Shown here one piece after another: positions 7,225-15,324 of a stretch of DNA of 64,000 nt. The first letter of the stretch is position 1. Every line of letters starts with the position of its first letter. Source of the stretch: Enterobacter sp. RHBSTW-00994 (GTDB lineage Bacteria; Pseudomonadota; Gammaproteobacteria; Enterobacterales; Enterobacteriaceae); assembly GCF_013782625.1 (NCBI RefSeq), contig NZ_CP056199.1, positions 1,878,588-1,942,587 on the forward strand, in the 5' to 3' direction. A model generated the notes under the pieces. It made no database searches. It was not told where the DNA came from and was given only the letters and a program-made list of their open reading frames with translations. The position numbers and the translations under genes were made by a program.

Positions 7225-7479
7225 TCACCATAGAGATTTTACACAAAGAAAAAACCAGCCGTAAAAGGCTGGTTTTGATAATAATTTTGGTCGGCACGAG
7301 AGGATTTGAACCTCCGACCCCCGACACCCCATGACGGTGCGCAAGTTAAATTTAGCTAGTGCCAAGAGACCTTGGACACCGCCTGTCATGACGCCAGCCA
7401 CCACACTTATCATCCCAGCCCATACAGTTTCAGTGAAACATGATACGAACATTACTACCTGACGAATTATTTTACCCAT
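7225..7479 (-). CDS. Small membrane protein ORF running into a tRNA fragment
   Basis: An 84-residue reading frame starting at ATG 7479, preceded by a very good ribosome site (GAGGAGAAGCTT). Residues 1-45 form an amphipathic start and one hydrophobic segment (Val-Trp-Ala-Gly-Met-Ile-Ser-Val-Val-Ala-Gly). From about residue 46 the frame reads through the inverted-repeat arm and the proline-tRNA fragment, so the natural C-terminus has probably been replaced. The same frame continues upstream to 7620 with another hydrophobic stretch. I do not recognise it; a holin or toxin-like peptide is possible. Confidence 0.4.
   Translation of the reverse strand: MGKIIRQVVMFVSCFTETVWAGMISVVAGVMTGGVQGLLALAKFNLRTVMGCRGSEVQILSCRPKLLSKPAFYGWFFLCVKSLW
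7251..7276. terminator. Bidirectional hairpin between ant and the tRNA fragment
   Basis: A perfect 10-bp stem AAAACCAGCC / GGCTGGTTTT with a 6-base loop. On the minus strand it lies just beyond the CCA end of the tRNA fragment and is followed by TTC, as for a tRNA terminator. On the plus strand it closes the arc-ant operon. Confidence 0.8.
7288..7342 (-). tRNA. Truncated proline tRNA (3' 55 nt of a proL-like tRNA, anticodon GGG)
   Basis: Reading the minus strand from 7342, the sequence matches tRNA-Pro(GGG) from the D-arm end through the anticodon arm, T-arm (GGTTCAAATCC) and acceptor with encoded CCA. The first ~22 nt, with the 5' acceptor strand and most of the D-arm, are missing; the match stops at GGTGCGC. 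It cannot be a working tRNA. It is the kind of 3' tRNA piece carried by elements that integrate at proL, here inside an icd-integrated prophage. Confidence 0.85.
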
Positions 7480-7617
7480 AAGCTTCTCCTCATTATTTTT
7501 GCTATTGACGTAATCGTTTAACAACACACTTACATAACGTATTACAGCAAGGATGGGAATCGCTGAGATGAGTATTGTGGTTAGGGGAATCGAACCCACT
7601 GATGCACTAGCTAAATT
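7349..7617. repeat. 14-bp inverted repeat bracketing a ~240-bp segment
   Basis: AATTTAGCTAGTGC at 7349-7362 and its exact complement GCACTAGCTAAATT at 7604-7617 bound a segment encoding the small membrane protein. The left arm abuts the proline-tRNA fragment. Next to the right arm the minus strand has a T-loop-like GGGTTCGATTCCC (7585-7597) and a CCA at 7580-7578, possibly a second, weaker tRNA relic. No transposase is present. Confidence 0.6.
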
Positions 7618-7793
7618 CACTCAGCGAGTATGATAACAGATGCGCGAAAATTTACAAGGAAGCGTTCCCCAAAACTAAAAACAAAGTTAGTGGTATCAGC
7701 AAGTTAGCATATGGCATTATTGTTGTATAATGACATAAAGATTGTTGATAATTATCTTTAAAAGCAGTAGCTTAAGCAAAGCCCAAACATGTA

Positions 7794-7958
7794 ATGCTGC
7801 GTCATATGGAATGGTTCGAAGCGGCCGACCTGATCGTGAAAGGTATGGAAGGCGCAATCAACGCGAAAACCGTAACTTATGACTTCGAACGTCTGATGGA
7901 AGGCGCTAAGCTGCTGAAATGTTCAGAGTTTGGCGACGCGATTATCGCGAACATGTAA
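7794..7958 (+). pseudogene. icd: Displaced 3' end of icd (prophage attachment site)
   Basis: An in-frame run of 54 codons plus TAA encodes the C-terminus of isocitrate dehydrogenase ([11 protein letters not shown] ... Gly-Asp-Ala-Ile-Ile). Its 165-bp length equals the displaced icd piece left by phage 21 and e14. The phage-borne copy should complete icd left of the window. The ATG at 7794 is an internal codon, not a start. The 7621-7793 stretch before it holds no gene; it has near-repeats ATTGTTGTATAAT / ATTGTTGATAAT (7722-7756) that could be integrase or promoter sites. Confidence 0.93.
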
Positions 7959-7980
7959 TCCAGACTCTGGGTTAAACAAG

Positions 7981-8007
7981 AACGGGAGCCGATGGGTTCC
8001 CGTTTTT
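7981..8007 (+). terminator. icd terminator
   Basis: AACGGGAGCC-GATG-GGTTCCCGTT then TTTATT forms a 10-bp stem with one G-U pair, 22 bases after the displaced icd stop; it is the native icd terminator. The following 150 bases to 8161 are AT-rich with no recognisable gene. Confidence 0.85.
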
Positions 8008-8161
8008 ATTGTTAAATAACGACGCCAGCCAGCCTTATTTATCTTCTGGATAAGAGCAAGTTTTCATATTTGTTTGTTATTTTTTGGTTCGCTTCAATAG
8101 AAACTTCACATATAATAACCCCCTTTTTTATTGGTAGAATATATTCAGGGTGTGAATTTTT

Positions 8162-9295
8162 ATGTCTGCTTCAGTTAACCATGAAGTGATGCCCAAAAAA
8201 CGGTTTGAGTTTCTTGATGGTATTAGAGGATGGGCTGCACTGATAGTTGTTTTTGGTCACACGATGGTTGGTGTTATTGCTTTAGACGCTCCCGATTTTG
8301 TGCATCAAATTTATCTTAAATTTATTACTCACGCATATCTGTCTGTGATGATTTTCTTCGTATTATCTGGGTACGTTCTCTCTATAAGTCAAATTTTAAC
8401 AACTAAGCGAAACTTAGCAATAACAACAGTAGCCAGATATTTTCGGTTGTTAATCCCGGTCTTTGTTGTAACAGTTATTGCCTACTTATTTCTCAAAATG
8501 GGTTTTTTTTACAATGTCGAATCGTCAACTACTGAGGAAGCAAAGTCGTGGTTAGGTCGTTTTTATACCTTTAGTCCAGATATTATCGATGCTCTAAGAT
8601 TTGCGTTTTTTGATACTTTTTTTAATTATGATGGGCAACATACGTATAATTCGTCTTTATGGACAATGCCAGTGGAGATGATGGGCTCCATTCTCATTTA
8701 TTCGTACATTGCTATATTTAGGGTGATGGATAAAATATACTGGCTAGTCGCTGCTGTATTGGTTGTTTATTTTTATAACGTTTCGCCATACATGTTTTGT
8801 TTTATGGCAGGATATATGTTAGCAGAGCTAAAAATACGGCAAAGAAATTTCACCAACGGTATCACACAAGTATTGCTTGTTTTACTTTTTATTGGTGTTA
8901 TTTTTTATGATACGTTTAATCGTCCAGCGACGGATCAAGGCAATTGTCTGGAAGCCGTAATCCTTATCTTTTGTATTTCATATTCTCAACCATTGATGCA
9001 TTTCTTTTCAAACTCTTTCTCTAAATATCTTGGGAGAATTTCGTTCTCATTATATCTCATTCAGATAGTCGTTATTTGCTCATGGTCCTCATATCTTCGT
9101 ATTCACTTACCTGCGTATGGTTTTGGGATTTATGTTGATGCAATTATTAACCTGATATCAACAATCGCAATATGTATTGGTTTTGCACATTTATTGACTC
9201 CTGTTGATATTGCTGCGGTGAAATACTCTAAAATTATCGCCAGGAAAATTTTGTACATTAAAACTGGGGAAACAAAACCCGTGGAGATAGGTTAA
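8162..9295 (+). CDS. Acyltransferase 3 family integral membrane protein
   Basis: A 377-residue multi-pass membrane protein of the acyltransferase-3 (OafA/NodX) family, which transfers acetyl or other acyl groups onto cell-surface sugars. The signature Glu-Phe-Leu-Asp-Gly-Ile-Arg-Gly-Trp-Ala-Ala with Val-Val-Phe-Gly-His is at residues about 16-34, containing the catalytic Arg and His. About ten hydrophobic segments follow. It stands alone next to the icd site and is AT-rich (many TTT/ATT codons), suggesting acquisition. Met10 is an alternative start. The acceptor is unknown; O-antigen or another glycan is likely. Confidence 0.85.
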   Translation: MSASVNHEVMPKKRFEFLDGIRGWAALIVVFGHTMVGVIALDAPDFVHQIYLKFITHAYLSVMIFFVLSGYVLSISQILTTKRNLAITTVARYFRLLIPVFVVTVIAYLFLKMGFFYNVESSTTEEAKSWLGRFYTFSPDIIDALRFAFFDTFFNYDGQHTYNSSLWTMPVEMMGSILIYSYIAIFRVMDKIYWLVAAVLVVYFYNVSPYMFCFMAGYMLAELKIRQRNFTNGITQVLLVLLFIGVIFYDTFNRPATDQGNCLEAVILIFCISYSQPLMHFFSNSFSKYLGRISFSLYLIQIVVICSWSSYLRIHLPAYGFGIYVDAIINLISTIAICIGFAHLLTPVDIAAVKYSKIIARKILYIKTGETKPVEIG

Positions 9296-9336
9296 TAGGG
9301 GCAGGCGGGAGTCAATAGATTCCCGTTAATTCCTTT

Positions 9337-10836
9337 TTATCTCTGGCGAGGTGATAAGATGTTGTTCAGTTCGTTTTTGCTCAGTGATTTAGAAAAATAC
9401 CATCCCTGGATAAGAGAGTGAGGGTATCGGGATGCAATAAAATCATATTGAATATGATCTTCGACTCCTTCGAAAACAAGTGTTTTATTAAGTTTCATCA
9501 ATGCATCGCAGAAAATAATGAAAATATCTTGTTTATAATTTTCGCTAATACCATCAACAAGTGATTTGTCGATTTTTATTTCATCATACTCAAGTTTTGC
9601 CAGTCTGGATATATTAGAGTTTTGCACACCAAAATCATCGATAGATATTTTAACGCCAATTGATTTTAGCTCTTTACAAAACTCTTCGAGAATACCTTCA
9701 CTGGCGACAGCTTTTTCAGAAAGCTCGATTTTTATCAATGACAACGGTATGTTGTTAAGTAAACACTCGCGATGTAACACTTTACTGAATGTTTTATCTT
9801 CAATTTCGGTTCTGCCGACATTCAATGAGATAAGTAGTTGATGTTCCGTAATAAGACTTGATATTTCAGAAAATGCTTTTCGCATTATATGTGTATAGTA
9901 CTCGTCATAAAGTCCCAACTTTTCAATTAGAGGTATGAAAAATTCTGGTGATATATGCATATGGTTCGTATCACGCCATCTGGACAGAACCTCAACACCA
10001 GTTATTTTTTGATCATAGGTTCGAATGATTGGCTGGTAGTTGACCTCGAAAGCATTAGCTTTCACTGCTTTGACGAGTGTCCTTTCAAGAGAGAAACGAT
10101 CTTCATACAGTCTGGTAGTGAAAAGTAACAGTGAGAACCAGATAAAATAAAGCACAGCCCCAAGAAGTATAAATACCACAACTGATAGCGAAGCCAGTCC
10201 TGCATCATTATGTTTGACGGTAACGCATAAATCCCAGGTTGAACTGCATTTTGTTATGGTCAATGTAAATAACTTTGAGGATAACCAACTTCGATTTTCT
10301 GATGATGGAGATGCGGTAAAAAAAGTCCTGCGGAAATCTTTTGTTGTCGAATTTAATGAATAGCTTGCAGTTACCGGAATAAATTTATCATAAGCATATC
10401 TGGACGTAAAAATGATAATGTTATTATAAATAGCAGCATTGCCTGTGAAAAATTTTTTTTGCGAAAATTGAACCAGAGTAAAGCCATTTGGGGTCCGATG
10501 TAACTCATTGGGAAGTAATATAGGGGTTGTCAGTTTTCCCCAGAATGCTGTGCAGAGTATTTTACCTTTTTGTACAAAGCCAATATCACTGAAGTACAGA
10601 CTGTCGAGTTTTACTTTTCGGTAATTATCGATGCTTTCTTTGTCACATCCCTGAGTGGTCATACTTTTAAGTGTACTCGCGACACTTAAGGATAAATTTT
10701 CAGAATACTGCAACAACGTATTGGCGATCTCACGCTGTTTGCTTTTTTGCTGTTGTACAATTGCTGAATTAACCGCATAGAAAGACAGGATAACCAGGAT
10801 GGTTGAAATGATAGACACAACAATGATCTTTTTCAT
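9337..10836 (-). CDS. CSS-domain EAL c-di-GMP phosphodiesterase with divergent loop 6
   Basis: A 499-residue inner-membrane protein: TM at residues 3-23, periplasmic CSS-type domain with Cys in Gln-Gly-Cys (near 63) and Leu-Cys-Thr-Ala (near 95), second TM near 220-243, then a cytoplasmic EAL domain. Glu-Val-Leu, Leu-Asn-Val, Ile-Glu-Leu-Ser-Glu, Asp-Asp-Phe-Gly, Lys-Ile-Asp, Glu-Gly-Val-Glu and Gln-Gly are kept, so hydrolysis of c-di-GMP is plausible. The loop after Asp-Asp-Phe-Gly reads Val-Gln-Asn-Ser instead of Thr-Gly-Tyr-Ser, a region used in dimer control. Similar in layout to E. coli PdeG and PdeC; the paralogue is uncertain. Confidence 0.85.
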   Translation of the reverse strand: MKKIIVVSIISTILVILSFYAVNSAIVQQQKSKQREIANTLLQYSENLSLSVASTLKSMTTQGCDKESIDNYRKVKLDSLYFSDIGFVQKGKILCTAFWGKLTTPILLPNELHRTPNGFTLVQFSQKKFFTGNAAIYNNIIIFTSRYAYDKFIPVTASYSLNSTTKDFRRTFFTASPSSENRSWLSSKLFTLTITKCSSTWDLCVTVKHNDAGLASLSVVVFILLGAVLYFIWFSLLLFTTRLYEDRFSLERTLVKAVKANAFEVNYQPIIRTYDQKITGVEVLSRWRDTNHMHISPEFFIPLIEKLGLYDEYYTHIMRKAFSEISSLITEHQLLISLNVGRTEIEDKTFSKVLHRECLLNNIPLSLIKIELSEKAVASEGILEEFCKELKSIGVKISIDDFGVQNSNISRLAKLEYDEIKIDKSLVDGISENYKQDIFIIFCDALMKLNKTLVFEGVEDHIQYDFIASRYPHSLIQGWYFSKSLSKNELNNILSPRQR

Positions 10837-11076
10837 TTTTATTGCCCTGTCTACTTATTATCTTAAATAGCCCAGATTTTAACACAAACAAGAGAAGCCT
10901 CAAGCCTACCAATAACAGGATGTATCTGTACTTTGCTCATCAATTTTGACTCAGGACTTCGTTTCATTGACTGTTTTAGGGCGTGGATAACATAATAAGT
11001 GAGAATACTCCTTGTTGGTGATGTTTTCTGTGCCTTCTGAGTAATCGATTTGGCAACTCTGACGTTAAGGAAAACG

Positions 11077-11520
11077 ATGAAATTTTATGCGATGGCTCTC
11101 CTCTTTTTATCCTCAACTTCTGCTTTGGCAACTTACCAGGCTCGTGAATACAATACGTGGTACGCAAAGGATGCTGTCTTGTCTGTTATGACGCAGACAT
11201 CTGAGGGATTGCCCGTAATGGTGAGCTTCTCTCATCCGGGACAGAATTCTGCTAATCTCGTCATTTCACAGGCAACAGATGGCGAGTGTGCCGATGGCAT
11301 TCAGACTCTTAATGTGAATGGTGCGATTGTTCCGGCGGCTTATACTTGCATCGATCTGTCCGGAAAAAGAATTGAACATTTTACTGTTGTCGATGCAGAT
11401 CATGTGAATGACATGTTTGCCCACTTGAGATCAGACTTCACACTTCTGCTACAGGGAAACATCAAAGTCTGGGCGGCAAATGTGAAAAAACCGCGATATG
11501 GCATTGCGCCAAAATTTTGA
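11077..11520 (+). CDS. Small exported protein of unknown function
   Basis: A 147-residue protein with a clear signal peptide (hydrophobic residues 3-16, Ala-Leu-Ala cleavage near 19). The mature part is beta-rich with two cysteines (Gly-Glu-Cys-Ala-Asp and Thr-Cys-Ile-Asp) able to form a disulfide. I chose ATG 11077 because TAAGGA lies 9 bases upstream; a longer frame starts at 11050. It lies between two phosphodiesterases with periplasmic CSS domains, so a periplasmic partner or sensor role is possible but unproven. The family is not recognised. The downstream gap 11521-11713 holds a GGCTC/GAGCC hairpin near 11549-11570. Confidence 0.7.
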   Translation: MKFYAMALLFLSSTSALATYQAREYNTWYAKDAVLSVMTQTSEGLPVMVSFSHPGQNSANLVISQATDGECADGIQTLNVNGAIVPAAYTCIDLSGKRIEHFTVVDADHVNDMFAHLRSDFTLLLQGNIKVWAANVKKPRYGIAPKF

Positions 11521-11713
11521 AATGCCTTGCGTCACTTGGCTTTGCGTCGGCTCACTCGGGGTAGAGCCAGTGAAAAAGTCAGGCGCGGTAGCCAGGCCTT
11601 CAACTTAAATCTCAGCTATGCTCTACTCATCGCCATAAGCGGCGCTGAGTCAGTCTCTGTCTCTCATTCAACCTGACAAAACGGCTTGTTTTTTCTGTAT
11701 AAAGGAAAAAATT

Positions 11714-13252
11714 GTGCGCAACGTTTTTATCCCCTTGCTCAGTGCTTTGTTTCTGTTTATGGCCGGGTCGCTGATCATAAACTGGCAACTTTGGCATATG
11801 GCGACGATGAGCACCGCCGAGGCCGCCAGGATCAGCACGCATAAAATAGACACTATTCTTAATGAGGCTGTGAGCGCAACAAATACAGCGCAGCGAGTTG
11901 CCGAGCAAGGATGCACGGACCGAGGACAACTAGACTTAGGGACCGAAGCGGCACTTAAACCGCATTTGCGCGCAATTATGATAGAGCAGAAGGGGAGAAT
12001 TATCTGCACCTCACTTCCCGGAAATGGTGTATTAATTATTCATCCTGAAACTCTGCCCAACCTAAAATTAATGTTGCTTCCTGGTAGGCGGTTATTAAAT
12101 GATGTTCCTGTTCTTATTTTTCAGACCCCCATCGCTAATGGACGCATTATGATCAGCATCAGTGATGCGCATTTGCGAGATGTGATGGCTGGTGTATCAG
12201 AAGGGCTGAATTTGTCATTACAGGTGGGGGATCATAGTCTGAAACGTACAGGGGATGTCAGTATTGTGGCGTCATCGCATGAAGTTCCTGTCATGGTGTC
12301 CTCGACAATGTTCCCCTTCAGCATAACCTGGCAGCCTCTACCATTTTTTAACTCAACGCGGTTAGTGCAACAGGGTTGGAGCCTCCTGTTATTGATTTTC
12401 TTTCTGTCCGTTGTCATGGGAATTTTGTTGCGTCGGTATATGGGTAAAAGCACTACATTTGAAGATGATCTCCGTAAAGCCATCACCAAAGGAGAAATTA
12501 CTCCGTATTACCAGCCAGTGGTAAACGGCGAAACCGGTGGGCTTTATGGTGTAGAGGTACTTGCAAGATGGAAGCACCCGAAATCAGGATTCATCCCGCC
12601 AGATGTATTTATTCCGATAGCTGAACGTAGTGGATTGATTATTCCTCTTACGAAAAATCTTATGGCGAAGGTCGTTAGTCAACTTAAACCTCTCTCACCT
12701 AAGCTACCTGATGGTTTTCATATTGGGATCAATGTGAGTGCCAGTCATATTAATTCGTCCTCCTTTATTGGGGACTGCCACGCGTTTGGTCAGGGATTCA
12801 AGGGAAAAAAAGTAAAACTGGTTCTGGAAATCACGGAAAGGGAGCCTTTGCTTGACAATCCTCACTTGATTGAGAATTTAAACACGCTGCATGACGCCGG
12901 ATTTGTTATTGCATTAGATGACTTTGGCACAGGTTATTCAGGTCTCTCCTGCCTTAATAATCTTGCAATTGACTACATCAAAATTGACAAGAGTTTTGTG
13001 AACAGAGTAACAGAGCAGAAAGATTCAACGATGCTTCTGGACTGTGTTATTGAGTTAGCGAAAAAACTATCATTAAGTATCGTGGCTGAAGGGGTCGAAA
13101 CAAAGGAGCAACTAGACTATCTTAATCGCAATGAAATTACTTTGTTGCAAGGGTATTATTTCGGTAAACCGGTCTCATACATTGAGCTTATTAAGCTATT
13201 ACTTTCCAAACCCAGGGAGAAGATCAAACTCTATGAAAATGAGAAGATGTGA
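11714..13252 (+). CDS. CSS-domain EAL c-di-GMP phosphodiesterase
   Basis: A 512-residue membrane phosphodiesterase: TM near residues 5-25, periplasmic CSS domain with Cys in Gln-Gly-Cys-Thr (near 66) and Ile-Cys-Thr-Ser (near 97), second TM near 222-242, EAL domain from about 250. All catalytic motifs are canonical: Glu-Val-Leu-Ala-Arg-Trp, Asn-Val-Ser, Leu-Glu-Ile-Thr-Glu, Asp-Asp-Phe-Gly-Thr-Gly-Tyr-Ser, Lys-Ile-Asp, Ala-Glu-Gly-Val-Glu, Gln-Gly-Tyr. CSS phosphodiesterases are regulated by DsbA/DsbB-made disulfides. GTG start at 11714 with AAGGAA upstream. Resembles E. coli PdeG/PdeC. Confidence 0.88.
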   Translation: MRNVFIPLLSALFLFMAGSLIINWQLWHMATMSTAEAARISTHKIDTILNEAVSATNTAQRVAEQGCTDRGQLDLGTEAALKPHLRAIMIEQKGRIICTSLPGNGVLIIHPETLPNLKLMLLPGRRLLNDVPVLIFQTPIANGRIMISISDAHLRDVMAGVSEGLNLSLQVGDHSLKRTGDVSIVASSHEVPVMVSSTMFPFSITWQPLPFFNSTRLVQQGWSLLLLIFFLSVVMGILLRRYMGKSTTFEDDLRKAITKGEITPYYQPVVNGETGGLYGVEVLARWKHPKSGFIPPDVFIPIAERSGLIIPLTKNLMAKVVSQLKPLSPKLPDGFHIGINVSASHINSSSFIGDCHAFGQGFKGKKVKLVLEITEREPLLDNPHLIENLNTLHDAGFVIALDDFGTGYSGLSCLNNLAIDYIKIDKSFVNRVTEQKDSTMLLDCVIELAKKLSLSIVAEGVETKEQLDYLNRNEITLLQGYYFGKPVSYIELIKLLLSKPREKIKLYENEKM

Positions 13253-13491
13253 GCTGGTGTTATCACTGAAAATGTACCCTTTATTGTAGCGATAATATGG
13301 AGTTTTCATCGATACATGGGCCTTATCTTTACCATATAATGGGTATCACGACTCCACACATCCGGTTTGCAATGCGGTTGCGAAACTTTCGACGCCTAAG
13401 CACAATTTGTTTTTCTCTCCTCTTGACCTTTGCTACAGTAACGAGACGTGCCAGCAAGGGAGTTTTAAGGTGCGATAAGGTGGGTAAGATA

Positions 13492-15006
13492 GTGCATGTG
13501 AAGAGTGTTTTTTACACAACAACCATTACTGTTATCATCGTCTCATTTGTTATTTCGCTGTCGCTTGCTTTTCAAATCACTACATCCAGGCAGCAGTCAA
13601 TTCATCAAATTAACACGAGTGTCGCCAACCTCAGTCATACGCTAGATGTTTATACTGAGGGGATCATGCGTCAGAGCGAAATGCTTATAACCACGATCTC
13701 TGATATGACTGAAATTTATGGCATGATCCCACAACAGGCCGCCAATATTCAGCGGATGATGAAAAATCAGGACGACCTTCTTTCTCAAATTAATAATGTG
13801 ATCATTTACGATAGCAGAGGAGATGTGGTCACGGCATTGCATGAGGATTTTTCAGGGCGACGAAACAGTGCAGACAGGGCATTTTTCATCTATCACCGGG
13901 AACACAGCGGGAAGCGTGTTTTTATCGGACAACCGGTGATCAGCAGGACTAATGGTAAATGGGTTATCACTATCAGTAGACGACTCGAAACCCATACTGG
14001 TGATTTCAACGGTGTCGCCGTCGTCACCCTGGGCATTGAAAACTTTCTGGCGCTGTATGGACAGATTGATATTGGCCATTCGGGCGTTATTGGGTTAACC
14101 ACGGAGTCAGGGGTGTTATTGATAAGATATCCCTTCAAGAATAACTATATTGGTGCGATCGTTTCCGACTCTCCGCTTTTCAGAAAATACCTAAAGGTCC
14201 AGAATTCAGGTATTGCCAGGTCAATATCGCGGTTTGACAACATTGAGCGAATATACGCGTTTGAGAAGAATAAGCGTTACGGTTTAGTCACTACGGTCGC
14301 CGTTAGTACTGATGAGGCAATGTATTCATGGCGAAAACAGGCTATTCAGTTAGCTGTACTGATATTCATCTTTACTGTGGTCCTCATTGTAGCTTCCTAT
14401 TTCCTGTATTCAGATTTATCAAAAAAGCACAAAATGAACAAAGAACTTGCTGCCGCTAAAAATGTGTTAAAGCAAGCAAATGAAGAGCTTAAGGTTATTG
14501 CCTCAGAAGATGCTCTGACGGGTCTTAATAACAGACGTATTTTTGATGAAAAATTGCTCTCTGAAATTGCACGTTGTGCACAGCAAGATTCCCTGATTTC
14601 AGTCCTGATTGTGGACGTCGATTATTTCAAAAGATTCAATGACAACTATGGTCACCCGGCGGGGGATCGCTGCCTGGCGCAGCTCGGTGAAATCCTTAAA
14701 AAGAGTGTAAGGGGTGACGATCAGATTGTCGCGAGGTATGGCGGCGAAGAATTTACCCTGATCTTACCCCATATGGGCAACGCGGAGGCGATCAGTCTAG
14801 GGGCGTCTATAATCCGGGAGGTCAATGCAGAAAATATTGAGCACGGGTTTAGTCCATTTGGTCGTGTCACGGTGAGTGTGGGAATTTCAACGGCGCGTGC
14901 TGTCACGCTTGCCGGTAAAGAACAAAGTATCGTCATGTCTGCCGACAATGCGCTGTATCAGGCGAAACGCTCAGGACGAAATCAGTATGCCTTTGTGGCT
15001 GGGTAG
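13492..15006 (+). CDS. Membrane sensor diguanylate cyclase (periplasmic Cache-type sensor plus GGDEF)
   Basis: A 504-residue protein: TM near residues 10-30, a periplasmic region of about 250 residues with features of a double Cache/PDC sensor (Tyr-Asp-Ser-Arg-Gly-Asp, Asp-Arg-Ala-Phe-Phe, Gly-Gln-Pro-Val-Ile-Ser-Arg), second TM near 280-300, a coiled-coil linker, then GGDEF. The active site is Gly-Gly-Glu-Glu-Phe, and the upstream Asp-Val-Asp-Tyr-Phe-Lys metal motif is intact, so it should make c-di-GMP. The frame is open to 13297, but I chose GTG 13492 because AAGGTG lies upstream and the first TM then becomes the N-terminal anchor. Confidence 0.85.
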   Translation: MHVKSVFYTTTITVIIVSFVISLSLAFQITTSRQQSIHQINTSVANLSHTLDVYTEGIMRQSEMLITTISDMTEIYGMIPQQAANIQRMMKNQDDLLSQINNVIIYDSRGDVVTALHEDFSGRRNSADRAFFIYHREHSGKRVFIGQPVISRTNGKWVITISRRLETHTGDFNGVAVVTLGIENFLALYGQIDIGHSGVIGLTTESGVLLIRYPFKNNYIGAIVSDSPLFRKYLKVQNSGIARSISRFDNIERIYAFEKNKRYGLVTTVAVSTDEAMYSWRKQAIQLAVLIFIFTVVLIVASYFLYSDLSKKHKMNKELAAAKNVLKQANEELKVIASEDALTGLNNRRIFDEKLLSEIARCAQQDSLISVLIVDVDYFKRFNDNYGHPAGDRCLAQLGEILKKSVRGDDQIVARYGGEEFTLILPHMGNAEAISLGASIIREVNAENIEHGFSPFGRVTVSVGISTARAVTLAGKEQSIVMSADNALYQAKRSGRNQYAFVAG

Positions 15007-15043
15007 CTGTGGGCAGGAAAGCCCCTTAAAGAGAAGGGCGCGC

Positions 15044-15138
15044 AAAAAAAAGCCCACTCGAAAGTGGGCAAGAAATACTGGAAGCAATGTGAGCAATGTC
15101 GTACTAAATACCTGAGCGTTTAACTCAACTATTCAGTG
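15044..15138 (-). ncRNA. Candidate small RNA upstream of yeaQ, reverse strand
   Basis: A minus-strand intrinsic terminator (GCCCACT-TTCG-AGTGGGC then eight U, 15069-15044) is not preceded by any minus-strand gene. A plausible promoter lies 5' of it: TTGCAT (15173-15168), 17-base spacer, TATTGT (15150-15145). The transcript would be about 90-100 nt, with a 5' stem CTCAAC/GTTGAG, a single-stranded middle containing twice the word CATTGCT, and the terminator stem. CATTGCTTCC is complementary to GGAAGCAATG, which looks like a ribosome site plus start codon. No match to a named sRNA is claimed. Confidence 0.5.
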
Positions 15139-15230
15139 TTGAGAACAATAATCTTTCTCAACAAAAGATGCAACCCCGCATTTCATGTGGAAAGCCATTT
15201 TTTTCAGCCAGAAACTGCGTCAGGTCATTT

Positions 15231-15246
15231 TGTGATGTATATCACA
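15231..15246. promoter_or_regulatory. Putative CRP site upstream of yeaQ
   Basis: TGTGATGTATATCACA is a perfect TGTGA-N6-TCACA palindrome, 79 bases before yeaQ and about 60 bases behind the candidate sRNA promoter. It could serve either. Apart from this and the sRNA, the 15007-15324 gap holds nothing obvious. Confidence 0.65.
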
Positions 15247-15324
15247 AATCATCTTTTGCTCATCTTGTGCTATCCTTTCCTGTGTTGTTGATTTAATGAC
15301 AAAAACCATACAGAGAGGAAAGCT

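Larger units (their letters stand above)
1..7793. mobile_element. Right end of a prophage integrated in icd (e14/phage 21 type site)
   Basis: Phage baseplate, tail-fibre, SOS and immunity genes fill this stretch and end at a displaced 3' piece of icd (7794-7958), which marks the right attachment site. The integrase, the left attachment site and the reconstituted icd must lie left of the window. Gene order resembles e14 (baseplate J, YmfQ-like, tail fibre, Tfa) followed by a P22-like immI region. Replication, head and lysis genes are not visible, so whether the element is complete cannot be judged. Confidence 0.9.

Noticed and set aside
7577..7605. Second tRNA 3' end on the minus strand
   Set aside because: GGGTTCGATTCCC and CCA are present but the T-stem and acceptor do not pair properly; too weak to list as a tRNA relic on its own.
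1..7793. Tail-fibre DNA inversion system as in e14
   Set aside because: No invertase gene or crossover-site pair is visible near the fibre genes in the window.
13297..13491. N-terminal extension of the sensor diguanylate cyclase
   Set aside because: Not membrane- or domain-like, no ribosome site; GTG 13492 places the first TM at the N-terminus.
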